From contig JADJOR010000022.1 of the NCBI GenBank assembly GCA_016713665.1, positions 1 through 18,888 on the forward strand: 18,888 nucleotides of DNA. The letters are read 5' to 3'. Shown here one piece after another: positions 1 to 7,714 of this stretch. Below the pieces are notes generated by a model. It had not been told where the DNA came from. It saw nothing but the letters and a program-made list of their open reading frames with translations, and made no database searches. How positions within the stretch are numbered: position 1 is the first letter of the stretch; the number at the start of each line of letters is the position of its first letter. The position numbers and the translations under genes were made by a program. The DNA comes from Deltaproteobacteria bacterium (GTDB lineage Bacteria; Myxococcota_A; UBA9160; UBA4427).

Positions 1-1
1 T

Positions 2-214
2 GACCAGGAGAACTGGACTCGGCTGGCCGAGCAACTCCTTACGATTGCGCGAGAGCGCGATGCGCAGGAAGTGGAATCGCCGTTCGGGCGAAAGTTTTCT
101 ATCGTGGCGACATTGATCGGGCCGAATGGCCGGTCAGCCTCGATCATTTCGATCTGGGTTCTTGGTCGCAACGATTCCAAACCTCGGTTTGTGACGGCCT
201 ATCCCGCGGAGTGA
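2..214 (+). CDS. DUF6883-like protein, C-terminal part (5' end outside window)
   Basis: An open frame enters from the left edge and stops at TGA 212-214, giving about 70 residues. It begins with a helical stretch (WTRLAEQLLTIARE), followed by a strand-rich part with a G-x-N-G-R turn, an ISIWVLG segment and the ending PRFVTAYPAE. That layout (helix, then 'GPNGR...SIWVL...PRFVTAYP') is what I know from the DUF6883 family, small proteins often found beside DUF4926 genes. The next gene down is DUF4926-like and starts within a few bases of this stop, so the two look like a co-transcribed pair. The biochemical function is unknown; a toxin-antitoxin-like role is only inferred from the pairing. The start codon and N-terminus lie outside the window. 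The family call rests on motif memory, not on a search. Confidence 0.6.
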   Translation, partial: DQENWTRLAEQLLTIARERDAQEVESPFGRKFSIVATLIGPNGRSASIISIWVLGRNDSKPRFVTAYPAE

Positions 215-216
215 CC

Positions 217-448
217 ATGGCATTCAGGACCTGGAGACTGTGGTCCTGGACCAAGACCTTCCGACTATGGCTTGCGCAAGGGCGACCTCGGCGCAGTCGT
301 CCACGTTTATGAAAACGGTGGGCTCGAGGTTGAATTCGTGACGGCAGCAGGTCGCTCGGGCGCGGTCGTGAGCCTCCGCGACTCTGACGTGCGTGCGGTG
401 GCAGATTCCGATCTTGTCTCAGTTCGCCCGTTCCGCCGCTCCGCGTAG
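217..448 (+). pseudogene. DUF4926-like protein, frameshifted
   Basis: Two frames together give a typical DUF4926 protein: IQDLETVVLDQDLP, then, after a one-base slip near position 262, DYGLRKGDLGAVVHVYE followed by GGLEVEFVTAAG and a stop at TAG 446-448. The family hallmark is 'D-x-V-V-L-x-x-D-L-P-x-x-G-L-x-x-G-D-x-G-x-V-V', and all of it is here once one G is restored. The ATG at 217 is also out of frame by one base with the first segment, so a second indel probably lies just after the start. It directly follows the DUF6883-like gene and precedes the first attC-like repeat by about 15 bp, so the two genes look like one cassette. Function is unknown. I cannot tell whether the frameshifts are real decay or sequencing error; the latter is likelier given the rest of the window. 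Confidence 0.6.
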
Positions 449-463
449 GAAGTGCCTCGGGCT

Positions 464-630
464 GCATAACCAGCGGCTGCAGCGGACGATCCTTGGACGA
501 GTCCGTCGCGATCTCCGCGGCCCTCGATCCTCCGCCCTTCGGGCTCCGGATAGGGCGGCTGGCGTCGGATTCTGTACCCTCGCCGAAACTCTTCAGCAAC
601 GGCTCGCCGCTGATCCGCGATCCGTTATGC
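464..630 (+). repeat. attC-like repeat A
   Basis: This 167-bp element is bounded by GCATAAC (464-470) and its exact inverse GTTATGC (624-630). The inner arms pair as CAGCGG-A-CGA on the left with TCGCCGCTG on the right, leaving one unpaired A on the left, as in integron attC sites. The middle is a GC-rich hairpin with the loop stretch CCGCCCTTCGGG. It separates the DUF4926-like gene from the next cassette. Confidence 0.8.
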
Positions 631-891
631 GGCATCCAAGTTGCGCCCTGCCTGCCGGTCCCTTCGTGCTCAGCTCTTCTCTTCGTTGAGCCGACCAACT
701 CCGCATGGCGCAGGCGATACCGTCCGTTGGAAGTCTGCTGGTCCGATGGCTTCTCTGGACAATTCCGATCTCGGCTCTAGCCGGACCCGTTTCAGTGGCG
801 ATGGTCGTGGTTCTCTCTACTCCCGACTCCGCCCATATCGGCGAGCAGCTCCGCTAGCTCCTCTCTTGGGACTATCTTCCAGGCCTCCTAG

Positions 892-2081
892 CCCCGATCC
901 GTCATTAGATCCGGCGTTCCGAGGTAGTCGGCAGCGGATCAGGCCGCGATGGCGTCGAGGACCGGATTGATGCGACCCCTCTGGCCTCGGAGCAGCGGCG
1001 ACTTCGAAGCTCGCTCCGTCCCTGAGGCCGAGCGATCCCGCTTTGGCAGGTGGATCCGCAGGAACCGAAGCGTCCGCATCGATCGGAAGCGTAGCGATAG
1101 GTCCGCTTTCGAGAGTTCTGGCGCGGAGCGGCGAGGCCCGCCTTCAGCTGGAAGTCCCGAACGAGGTTATGCGTGAGCGCCGACAGCAACTGCCAGGTGC
1201 TGTTCGCATCCCAGTCGTTCGTGACGACGCTGCCGAACCGCGAAGTTCTGCTTCAGCTCGCCCAGTGTCTTCTCGTGGGCTCCACGACCCGCCATGAAGT
1301 GCCAGATCGTCGCGCGGAGTCGGTCTTGTTCGTTACCACCATCGAGTACTCGGAGTACCCGTCGTCGGGCTGGAACAGCTGGAGCTGGAAGTCCTTCGCC
1401 GGCTTGCCTCGAGATCTTCTTGCGGAAACACAACGACCCGCTCCGTCCGCTTCCAGGGCTTCAAGCGAAGCGACAGCGAGAAGCCGTCGACCGACGCATG
1501 AACCTTCGTCCAGCTCTTCCGATCCCGGATCCGATCTCGAACGTCGAGCCACTTCCACATCGGCATCTTCCTATTCGCGAACCGACGCCGAGGCCGTCAG
1601 AAGCTCGAGAACGGCGCCCCTGACAGAAGGCCGCCATCAAACCGGACCTCGATTGGGACCCGATCCGAGTCGATCCCGAACCTCGTCGATCAAAGCGAAG
1701 CCGATCAGCGGCTTCCTCCGAGTCGTTGACTCGCCCTGGCCGATTGATCACATCGAGGATCTGACCCGTCTGCGCCAGAGCGCCGTCAGCGGGAAGTACG
1801 AAGGATCCTTCGGATGATGCGGGTTGTAGCCGCGCTCGGCGCCATCGACGCAGTTTCCCGTGCGGACCACGGTGCCGTCGAGATCGATCGTCACCCGACG
1901 AAGCTGTCCGTGAGCCCAGGTCGAGAACGCTACGTCGCGAAGGAACTCTCGCAGTTCATCCCGATAGCCCTCGCTGATGTCCTTTAACCAGCGCGACAAG
2001 AAGGAGCCTGGTAACTACTTCATTCCACAACCACAGGGCTATTTCAATATCTGGGGCCTGATTCGTTATGACGGATCGGGG
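892..2081 (-). mobile_element. IS1380-family insertion sequence, copy 1, internally deleted
   Basis: The ends are CCCCGATCCGTCAT at 892 and the inverse ATGACGGATCGGGG ending at 2081, a 14-bp perfect terminal inverted repeat. A 4-bp target duplication CTAG lies at 888-891 and 2082-2085. Compared with copy 2, this copy lacks about 350 bp just inside the right end (copy 2 positions about 7840-8187), which removes the transposase N-terminus. The joint is at about 2000, inside GCGACAAGAAGGAGCC. It cannot encode an active transposase, but both ends are intact, so it might still be moved in trans. Confidence 0.85.
939..1999 (-). pseudogene. IS1380-family transposase remnant (copy 1)
   Basis: Minus-strand frames give pieces of one DDE transposase: SRWLKDISEGYRDELREFL, then RRVTIDLDGTVVRTGN (the D-x-D-G region with a catalytic Asp), then pieces around KMPMWKWLDVRDRIRDR, and finally GRGAHEKTLGELKQNFA and NLVRDFQLKAGLAAPRQ, the C-terminal catalytic Glu region. 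Several one-base shifts break the frame, and the N-terminal domain is missing because of the internal deletion. The ending LDAIAA-type residues and the stop at 939-941 match copy 2. The family is assigned from the DLDG motif, the E-region pattern, the CC-starting inverted repeat and the 4-bp target duplication. Confidence 0.75.
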
Positions 2082-2375
2082 CTAGTAGCCGGGCTGTTCT
2101 TCGTGCCGGTCTTCGGCGTGGCAATCCTCGTCTGGGCCGGACTGGTGGGCTTCAACCCCGACCTCGACCGGTCTTGGTGGGCCATCTCGCTGTTGCTGCC
2201 CTCCGCGTTTCTCCTGGCTTCGGCCTCATACTCTCTGGCGACTGAAGGCGTGCGTGAGATGGAACTCCTATCCCTCCCCGTTCCCTTCCTCGTCGGGTGC
2301 CTGGCATTGCTCCCAAGGCGAATCGACCCTCAGCTTCGTCCTGGCGCAATCTGTCATGAGGAGCCGATGGACGCC

Positions 2376-2495
2376 GCATAACAAGCTAGTTAACGGTCTC
2401 CTTGCGGGACCCAGCGAATTTCGGTCTACCGACTCTCGAATGAAGGCCGGCAGGAGCGTCTACTCCCTGTCGGCTACTTCGTTTCAGGAGAGTTT
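2376..2495 (+). other. Orphan attC left core followed by a cassette remnant
   Basis: GCATAACAAGC at 2376 is a normal left boundary of the repeat, but the next 115 bp do not resemble the repeat body. The segment may hold the tail of another gene: one frame reads ISVYRLSNEGRQERLL then PVGYFVSGEFAIRANE and runs into the next repeat. No start codon with a ribosome binding site is visible. It looks like the relic of a cassette whose front, together with most of the previous attC, was lost. Confidence 0.4.
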
Positions 2496-2673
2496 GCAAT
2501 AAGAGCAAATGAACCTGACGAATCCGTAGCCGTGACCGTCTCGGGCTCCGACGCCCTCGATCCTCCGCGCTTCGCGCTCCGGAAAGGGCGGCTCGTGCGG
2601 CCTCGCGGCGATCGCTGTACTCTCGCCAGACCTCTTTAGCGCGGACTCGCAGGTTATCTGCGATCCGTTATGC
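2496..2673 (+). repeat. attC-like repeat B (left core degenerate)
   Basis: The body matches repeats D and J (AACCTGACGAATCC on the left against GGACTCGCAGGTT on the right, with one unpaired A). The right core GTTATGC is at 2667-2673. The expected left GCATAAC is replaced by GCAATAAG at 2496. This damage would be expected to impair recombination at this site. Confidence 0.7.
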
Positions 2674-2687
2674 GGCACGGGTCGTTG

Positions 2688-2804
2688 ATGAAGCTCACTC
2701 TAGCCTTGGTAGCGTTGACCGCGGTTGCGATCGTGCTGTTCGCCCTTTTGCGAAAGAATCCGGATCGCGAAGAGACTCAACTTGCTCGACCCAATCCGAC
2801 CTAA
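2688..2804 (+). CDS. Small membrane protein, 38 residues
   Basis: ATG 2688 to TAA 2802-2804 gives MKLTLALVALTAVAIVLFALL followed by a charged tail (RKNPDREETQ). It is a single N-terminal transmembrane helix or uncleaved signal anchor. It begins 14 bp after repeat B and lies 18 bp upstream of the next gene, so both seem to belong to one cassette. The frame is also open back to the ATG inside GTTATGC at 2670, which would add six residues; ATG 2688 gives the cleaner hydrophobic N-terminus. No family is recognised, and very small membrane proteins like this are hard to confirm without conservation. Confidence 0.5.
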   Translation: MKLTLALVALTAVAIVLFALLRKNPDREETQLARPNPT

Positions 2805-2822
2805 GCTGTCAACGAACTTCGC

Positions 2823-3228
2823 ATGCTACTTCTCCGAGGATCCCCTCAGCAGTTCTCGATCCAAACCAATTCATCAGTTTGGGAAGTCCTGATGGAGACG
2901 GGCTATCCGGAAGCCGCAGCGACCCTCGCTACTTTGGCGGACGGAAGCGCCAGCCTCTATCTCAGCTCCGGCGGAGGTGTAATTGGGGGTGGGTCTGATG
3001 AATCGATCAATTCCGCCGCTCGCGCATTTGTGGGGCGCGCACAGGGGCATCTTAATACTCTCGAGGCGACAACCGAGTTCCCCCTTCCGAAACTGGGACA
3101 CGTTAAGTTCTATCTGCTTACAACTGAAGGTGTCCTGACGGCTGAGGCAGATGAAGAGCAACTTCGGAGCCGGTGCGCATCCACTTTCGCCGTTGTTCTA
3201 CTCCGCCACGACGTCATTTCTGCGCTAA
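2823..3228 (+). CDS. Conserved hypothetical protein, probable frameshift near its 3' end
   Basis: The frame from ATG 2823 gives SVWEVLMETGYPEAAATLAT, then a DGSASLYLSSGGGVIGGG strand-glycine segment, then LPKLGHVKFYLLTTEG and LTAEADEEQL. I recall this pattern (VWxVLMExGYPE...LADGxxSLYxSxGGGxIGGG...FYxxTxxGxLTAE) from an uncharacterised bacterial family whose members end with HPLSPLFY. That ending is present here but in another frame (GAHPLSPLFYSATTSFLR, stop TAA 3226-3228), so a one-base indel near 3170 is likely. Without it, the frame runs on to TAA 3267-3269 in the next repeat, giving 148 residues. No signal peptide or TM segment is visible, so it is probably cytoplasmic. Function is unknown. 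Confidence 0.65.
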
Positions 3229-3263
3229 GAGCGAAGAGTGATCCGTCGAACCAGCCGCGCGCC

Positions 3264-3440
3264 GCATAACCAACCAATGCAGACGGACGATTCGCGGTCG
3301 AGGCCGTCGCATGCTGCGCCGACCTCGACGCTCCGCCCTTCGGGCTCCGTGTAGGCCGGCTCGTGCGGCTCCGCGGCGAGCGCTGTACTCTCGCCAGACC
3401 TCTATAGCGCGAATCGCCGCTGATCGATGATTCGTTTTGC
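3264..3440 (+). repeat. attC-like repeat C
   Basis: GCATAAC at 3264-3270 and GTTTTGC at 3434-3440 (one mismatch to GTTATGC). The inner arms pair without mismatch apart from the extra base: CGG-A-CGATTCGCG on the left against CGCGAATCGCCG on the right. The arm sequence differs from repeats E and H, and both sides have changed together. Confidence 0.8.
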
Positions 3441-3450
3441 GGCGGCGACG

Positions 3451-3942
3451 ATGTTGCCTCGCGGCACAAAAACGTCGATCTGCGCGCTACTCTTATCAAT
3501 AATTGTCGCGTGTCAATCCGAACCCCAGAAAGGATCCGAGATTGGGGCCTCTCGAATCGCTCAGGGAGCGCCCGAACCGCCGAGACCGTCCGAAACGTTT
3601 CTAATCCGCTCGTATGGAGATCATAGAATTCGGCTTGAGCGTGTCTGTGGTCTGGATCATTGCAGAACGCTTGCATTCCTCGAGTATCTTCCGTGAAGAT
3701 TTCCCCGATCAGTTCAGAGTTCGGCCGAGATCGAGGAGGTCGCGCGCGGAGTCGCCGTATTCATCGACGAGGTCCTGGTTGTAAAGCAGGAGCCGTACGC
3801 GTTCGATCTGTATCTGCACCAGCCACGAAACGCGATCTGGCGGGTGACCCCACGTGCCGGAGATGGGTACCTATTCGAGGTCGTAGAGCCCGACGAGATT
3901 GGAGTGAAGCGCCGAGGCCGCCGCCGCATAACAAGCAAATGA
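3451..3942 (+). pseudogene. Cassette lipoprotein with an internal frame interruption
   Basis: ATG 3451 begins MLPRGTKTSICALLLSIIVAC, a positively charged N-terminus, hydrophobic core and lipobox-like SIIVAC, suggesting an exported lipoprotein. The frame reads through FLIRSYGDHRIRLERV and LAFLEYLP to an in-frame TGA at 3694-3696. The same frame then reopens (SAEIEEVARGVAVFIDEVLV, then AFDLYLHQPRNAIWRV) and stops at 3940-3942 in the next repeat. Between about 3690 and 3718 the neighbouring frame reads REDFPDQFRV, so two compensating indels are likelier than a true stop. The whole would be about 160 residues. An alternative start is ATG 3427 inside repeat C. No family is recognised. Confidence 0.5.
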
Positions 3943-4103
3943 ACCTGACGAATCCTAGGCTGTGACCGTCTCGGGCTCCGCCGCCCTCGATCCTCCGCGC
4001 TTCGCGCTCCGGAAAGGGCGGCTCGTGCGGCTTCGCGGCGATCGCTGTACCCTCGCCAGAACTCTTTAGCGCGGACTCGCAGGTTATCTGCGATCCGTTA
4101 TGC
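3926..4103 (+). repeat. attC-like repeat D
   Basis: GCATAAC at 3926-3932 and GTTATGC at 4097-4103. It belongs to the subtype with left arm AACCTG-A-CGAATCC and right arm GGACTCGCAGGTT. The left and right arms pair with a single unpaired A. It is nearly the same as repeats B and J. Confidence 0.85.
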
Positions 4104-4339
4104 GGCGTGAAGCGTCCGCATAGCCCATCCGAATTGCGAAGCATCAACGATGCTGTCCCCATTACCTCATCGGGGGTGCGAACCAAGTCGGGGGCTCATG
4201 TGCGGAAAACCCACGGCAACCCAGGCTCAGGTGCCCCTGGTCATGGCTTGGCCGGAGTGAGATCCAAGGCCAGGTCGAGCTCGAGAGCCTCCGAGCCCGA
4301 GAACTCCGTGGGCCTATGCCCCGACTCCCGCTTCACGCC
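4104..4339 (+). other. Cassette with no convincing gene
   Basis: This 236-bp segment between repeats D and E should hold a cassette gene. The longest + frame (GTG 4107 onward, 98 residues) is rich in S, R, P and G and runs into the repeat, with no hydrophobic core or domain. Two shorter frames joined by a shift near 4258 would give MLSPLPHRGCEP... to ...MPRLPLHAA, ending at the TAA of repeat E as several other cassette genes do. I cannot choose between a decayed gene, a gene hidden by an indel and a non-coding cassette. Confidence 0.3.
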
Positions 4340-4516
4340 GCATAACAAGCCGATGCAGACGGACGATCCGCAGCAGAGCCCGTCCCGGGCTCCGCTGTCC
4401 TAGACGCTCCGCCCTTCGGGCTCCGCGTAGAACAGCTCGTGCCGCTGGGCGCCACGAGCTGTACTATCGATCCGAACTACTAGCGCGGTTCGCCGCTGGA
4501 CGGCGATCCGTTATGC
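4340..4516 (+). repeat. attC-like repeat E
   Basis: GCATAAC at 4340-4346 and GTTATGC at 4510-4516. The arms are CGG-A-CGATCCGC on the left and GCGGTTCGCCG on the right. The unpaired A and a G-T/A-C variation against other copies fit a conserved folded structure. Confidence 0.85.
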
Positions 4517-4533
4517 GGCATCCGAGGCTTCTA

Positions 4534-4782
4534 ATGACGAGTGGCGACGAATCCCTCATGCGAAGCTTGGTGCTCTTGGCGGTCGTGATTCTTTCAGCGG
4601 TTTGCTTCGGTCGGATCGCAAAGAAGCTGGGTCGCAATCCCATTCTGTTTGGGATTGGATTCGTAGTGCCGGGTGTGAATCTGATCGTCCTGGCCGTTCT
4701 GGCATTCGGACGAGAACCGCGGTCGTTGAGCTTGACCGTTCGGACGCCGCATAACCAACCAATGCAGACCAACGATTCCTGA
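4534..4782 (+). CDS. Small two-helix membrane protein
   Basis: ATG 4534 (or the internal ATG 4558) opens an 82-residue frame: MRSLVLLAVVILSAVCFGRIA is one TM helix, a short basic loop KKLGRNP follows, then ILFGIGFVVPGVNLIVLAVLAFG forms a second helix. The C-terminus (RTPHNQPMQTNDS) is encoded by the first part of repeat F, so the true stop lies within the attC-like site, as is common for cassette genes. The frame also extends back to the ATG within GTTATGC at 4513. No family is recognised; it is a likely inner-membrane protein. Confidence 0.55.
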   Translation: MTSGDESLMRSLVLLAVVILSAVCFGRIAKKLGRNPILFGIGFVVPGVNLIVLAVLAFGREPRSLSLTVRTPHNQPMQTNDS

Positions 4783-4925
4783 TCGAGGCCGTCGCATGCT
4801 GCGCCGACCTCGACGCTCCGGGCCGCGCCCTCCGCGTAGGACGGCTCGTGCGGCTTCGCGGCGACCATTGTACTCTCGCCAGACCTATATAGAGCGCATC
4901 GCCGCTGATCGTTGATTCGTTATGC
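4749..4925 (+). repeat. attC-like repeat F
   Basis: GCATAAC at 4749-4755 and GTTATGC at 4919-4925. The left arm (CCAACGATTCC) is less well paired with the right (GCATCGCCGCTG) than in other copies. The central hairpin loop stretch differs from its siblings (GGGCCGCGCCC in place of CCGCCCTTCGGG). Confidence 0.75.
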
Positions 4926-4940
4926 GGCATCAGACGAGCC

Positions 4941-5241
4941 GTGATCGAGCTTCTCAACCCAATCATCATCTTCGCGCTCGTGTTCTTCGGTCTTGCCGTG
5001 CGGGGGCTCCTCGAAGCGCGGCTCGAACGTAGACACGCCGACGTCCTCAAGGATCTTGGAGGTGGGCTGATCCTGGTACCGCCGGCGGCGCCGTCGGGGC
5101 GCCGCGAATGGGCCTGGGCCAAGTTCATGGCGTGGAAGCATTTGGGTCCGAGACCCGGTCCTATCGATCTTCTGTCTCTTGGAATCGACAACTTCCCTCT
5201 TGATCATTCTCATGATGGTCGGCCTGGTCAGGTTCCCTTGA
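4941..5241 (+). CDS. Small membrane protein, probable frameshift; UspB-like layout
   Basis: GTG 4941 gives an N-terminal TM helix (IIIFALVFFGLAVRGLLEA), then a soluble middle with ERRHADVLKDLGGGLILV and a W-x-W-x-KFMAWKH stretch. In the unshifted frame the tail becomes polar and runs to 5285. In the neighbouring frame the last part reads LLIILMMVGLVRFP with a stop at TGA 5239-5241, five bases before the core GCCTAAC of the next repeat. A C-terminal TM helix ending at the cassette border is the more natural reading, implying one indel near 5190. The layout (N-TM, 'RHxDVL..LG', aromatic middle, C-TM) recalls universal stress protein B-type proteins, but this is a weak comparison. Confidence 0.5.
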
Positions 5242-5245
5242 CGCC

Positions 5246-5285
5246 GCCTAACCAAACGCTGCAGACGGACGACACCGTGGCCTAG
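5246..5285 (+). repeat. attC-like repeat G, left part (split by IS)
   Basis: GCCTAAC at 5246-5252 fits the attC core consensus RYYYAAC exactly. It is followed by the usual left arm (CAGACGGACGA). The repeat is cut at CTAG 5282-5285 by the IS1380-family element and resumes at 8266. Confidence 0.8.
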
Positions 5286-6271
5286 CCCCGATCCGTCATT
5301 AGATCCGGCGTTCCGAGGGTAGTCGGCAGCGGATCAGGCCGCGATGGCGTCGAGGACCGATTCGATGCGACCTCTGGCCTCGGGAGCAGCGGCGATTCGA
5401 AGCTCGCTCCGTCCCTGAGGCCGAGCGATCCGCCCCGGCAGGTGGATCAGCAGGAACCGAAGCGTCCGCATCGATCGGAAGCCGTAGCGATAGGTCCGCT
5501 TTCGAGAGTTCTGGCGCGGAGCGGCGAGGCCCGCCTTCAGCTGGAAGTCCCGAACGAGGTTATGCGTGAGCGCCGACAGCAACTGCCAGGTGCTGTTCGC
5601 ATCCCAGTCGTTCGTGACGACGCTGCCGAACGCGAAGTTCTGCTTCAGCTCGCCCAGTGTCTTCTCGTGGGCTCCACGACCCGCCATGAAGTGCCAGATC
5701 GTCGCGACGGAGTCGGTCTTGTTCGTTACCACCATCGAGTACTCAAGTACCCGTCGTCGGGCTGGAACAGCTGGAGCTGGAAGTCCTTCGCCGGCTTGCC
5801 CGAGATCTTCTTGCGGAACACAACGACCCGCTCCGTCCGCTTCCAGGGCTTCAAGCGAAGCGACAGCGAGAAGCCGTCGACCGACGCATGAACCTTCGTC
5901 CAGCTCTTCCGATCCCGGATCCGATCTCGAACGTCGAGCCACTTCCACATCGGCATCTTCATCGCGAACTCGACGCCAGAGGCCGTCAGAAGCTCGAGAA
6001 CGGCCCCCTGACAGAAGGCGCCATCCAACCGAACCTCGATTGGGACCGATCCGAGTCGATCCCGAACCTCGTCGATCAAAAAGCGAAGCCGATCAACGGC
6101 TCCCTCCGAGTCGTTGACTCGCCCCGGCCGATTGATCACATCGAGGATCTGACCCGTCTGCGCCAGATGCGCCGTCAGCGGGAAGTACGAAGGATCCTTC
6201 GGATGATGCGGGTTGTAGCCGCGCTCGGCGCCATCGACGCAGTTTCCCGTGCGGACCACGGTGCCGTCGAG

Positions 6272-7714
6272 GGGGTTGCCCCGACCGCTGTTGATCTTCT
6301 CCGAGCGGCGGCTCCTCTGAGCGATCTTAGGCGACGCGCTCTGCAGTCGCCTCCTCGGTCGATTCGAGAGCGGTGAGGGCTCGGATAAGCTTCTGGATGT
6401 CCTTCCATCCCGTGACGCGACGGAACTTCTTCTCGGCCTCGAGGATTGCCGAGCTGACCCAGCGAACCACCATCGAGCCGCTCTGCCAGCGCTTCACGTT
6501 CTTCGAGTACCACGCGATCCCGCTGTTCAGATTCTCGATCGCGTTCGTCGTGCGCAGCTTCACGTACAGGCGCCCATCGACGCCAAGCTCCTGGAGCGTC
6601 AGGGTCTCGTCGAGGCCCTCCCGCACCGACGCGGCTGCGCCCGGATGATCGGCCTCGAGAGACGAGGCCAGCCGCTCCAAGCGACGCTTGGCAACGGTCG
6701 CGTCGCCCAGTTTCCAGGCCTCTCGCAGCACCGCCGTCACGTTCGCGTGCAGGTGGTCCGGGAGATGGCCCAGAATGTTGCGCTGCTTGTGGATCTGGCA
6801 GCGTTGGATCTTCGCCAGCGAACCGAAGGTGGCCTTGATCGCCGAGATCAGAGCCGGGCTCCGTCGATCACGAACAGCCGTCCCCGCTCCGGATCGAGCC
6901 CTCGGCTCACCAGGTCCCGCAGCAACGATCGGACCACCTGGCCGTTCTCCGTGTTGCCCTCCCGAAGCCCCAGAACCTGCTTCTTCCCCTCGACATCGAT
7001 GCCCAGAGCGATCAGGACGAGATGGTCGCCGAGATGGATCCCGTCGATCATCACGATCGGGAAGTGACGCTCCCCGAGCGGCTTCGTCACCCAGTTCGTC
7101 AACTGCCGGGCCGTCATCGCGACGTAGCGACGCGAGACCGAGCTCTTCGACGTCGACCGCTCCTCGATCGATTCCGGGAGTCGGTCAAGGCTTCGGGCGT
7201 ACTTCCGAGTCGAGATGCCGCAGGCCACGGCGTTCAGCGTGTGGCGATCCATCGGATCCCGGCTCGCGGCGAAGGCGAAGCTCGGCAGCTCGACCTCTTC
7301 GCCCTCCGTGCTCCGCACTCGGGGCCGCGGGATCGGGATCCGGCGACCTCCCAGCGTCACCTCGCTTCGCGTCGTCCCGGCTCGGCCGGCACTCCGATCC
7401 GGGTTCCGTTTCCAGCGAGGACCGCAGAGCTCCTCCCGGTCCTGTTCCATCATCGCGAACAGCACCTGCTGGCCCGCGTCGACGCAGAGTTCGAAGAACG
7501 AATTCTGGATGTTTGCGAAGGCTCCCAACAGGGGGAGCGGGATTTCCACGCTCGTCGTCCTCGGCCGATCGACGAGTTGGAGCTGTGCGGACTTCTTGGC
7601 ATGCTTGGTCATGGCGGTTCCTTCGTGGTGTAGTGACCCCCTCCGTACCACACGGAGGGTGAAGGAGCCGCCGCTCGATTTTTCTAGAAGATCAACTGAA
7701 TCTGGGACATCCCC
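6272..7714 (-). mobile_element. IS256-family insertion sequence nested in the IS1380 copy
   Basis: The left end GGGGTTGCCCC (6272) and the inverse of the right end GGGGATGTCCC (7714) form an imperfect terminal inverted repeat, and a second shared block GTTGATCTTCT lies about 20 bp inside each end. The flanks are CCGTCGAG on the left and CGTCCGAG on the right; the uninterrupted copy 1 has CCGTCGAG once, so an 8-bp duplication with one indel is the best reading. The length of about 1.44 kb and one transposase gene fit the family. Confidence 0.85.
6327..7612 (-). pseudogene. IS256-family (Mutator-type) transposase, one frameshift
   Basis: The start ATG at 7612 gives MTKHAKKSAQLQLVDRP. The N-terminal part includes GGRRIPIPRPRVRSTEG (DNA-binding and dimer region) and FPIVMIDGIHLGDHLVLIAL, with the first catalytic Asp in MIDG. 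After LFVIDGAR, the second Asp region, the frame shifts by one base at about 6860. It resumes as an H-x-x-Q-R-N-I-L-type helix region and then RTTNAIENLNSGIAWYSKN, the conserved catalytic Glu region. It ends at 6327-6329. Restoring one G in the run GCCCGG(G)CTCTG gives an intact protein of about 428 residues, near the family norm. The frameshift could be a sequencing error. Confidence 0.85.

Larger units (their letters stand above)
705..2381 (+). pseudogene. Cassette membrane-protein gene interrupted by an IS1380-family element
   Basis: Two gene halves flank the IS at 892-2081. The left half starts at ATG 705 (MAQAIPSVGSLLVRWLLW) and the right half runs from 2082 to TAA 2379-2381, whose stop lies inside the next GCATAAC. 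When the IS and one CTAG duplicate are removed, the reading frame continues across the joint (SWDYLPG-LLVAGLFFVPV), giving a product of about 160 residues with roughly four hydrophobic segments: WLLWTIPISALAG, VSVAMVVVL, LLVAGLFFVPVFGVAILVWAG and two later stretches around ISLLLPSAFLLA and PFLVGCLALL. An in-frame TAG at 855-857 breaks the left half, so the gene may have been damaged before or after the insertion, or this may be a sequencing error. I recognise no family. It is probably an inner-membrane protein of a promoterless cassette. Confidence 0.6.

Noticed and set aside
144..698. A 184-residue minus-strand open frame, and similar ones at 3110-3676, 3761-4186, 4464-4868, 4556-5191 and 8839-9195
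   Set aside because: They share a similar start (MPHNG...) because each begins inside a copy of the attC-like repeat; the shared residues are the repeat read backwards, not a protein family.
3694..3696. In-frame TGA in the lipoprotein gene as selenocysteine or recoding
   Set aside because: The neighbouring frame gives a better protein segment across this point, so paired indels are likelier; no SECIS-like hairpin was noted.
6688..7662. A 324-residue + strand open frame
   Set aside because: It lies antisense to the IS256 transposase, is Arg/Ser/Pro-rich and has no domain.
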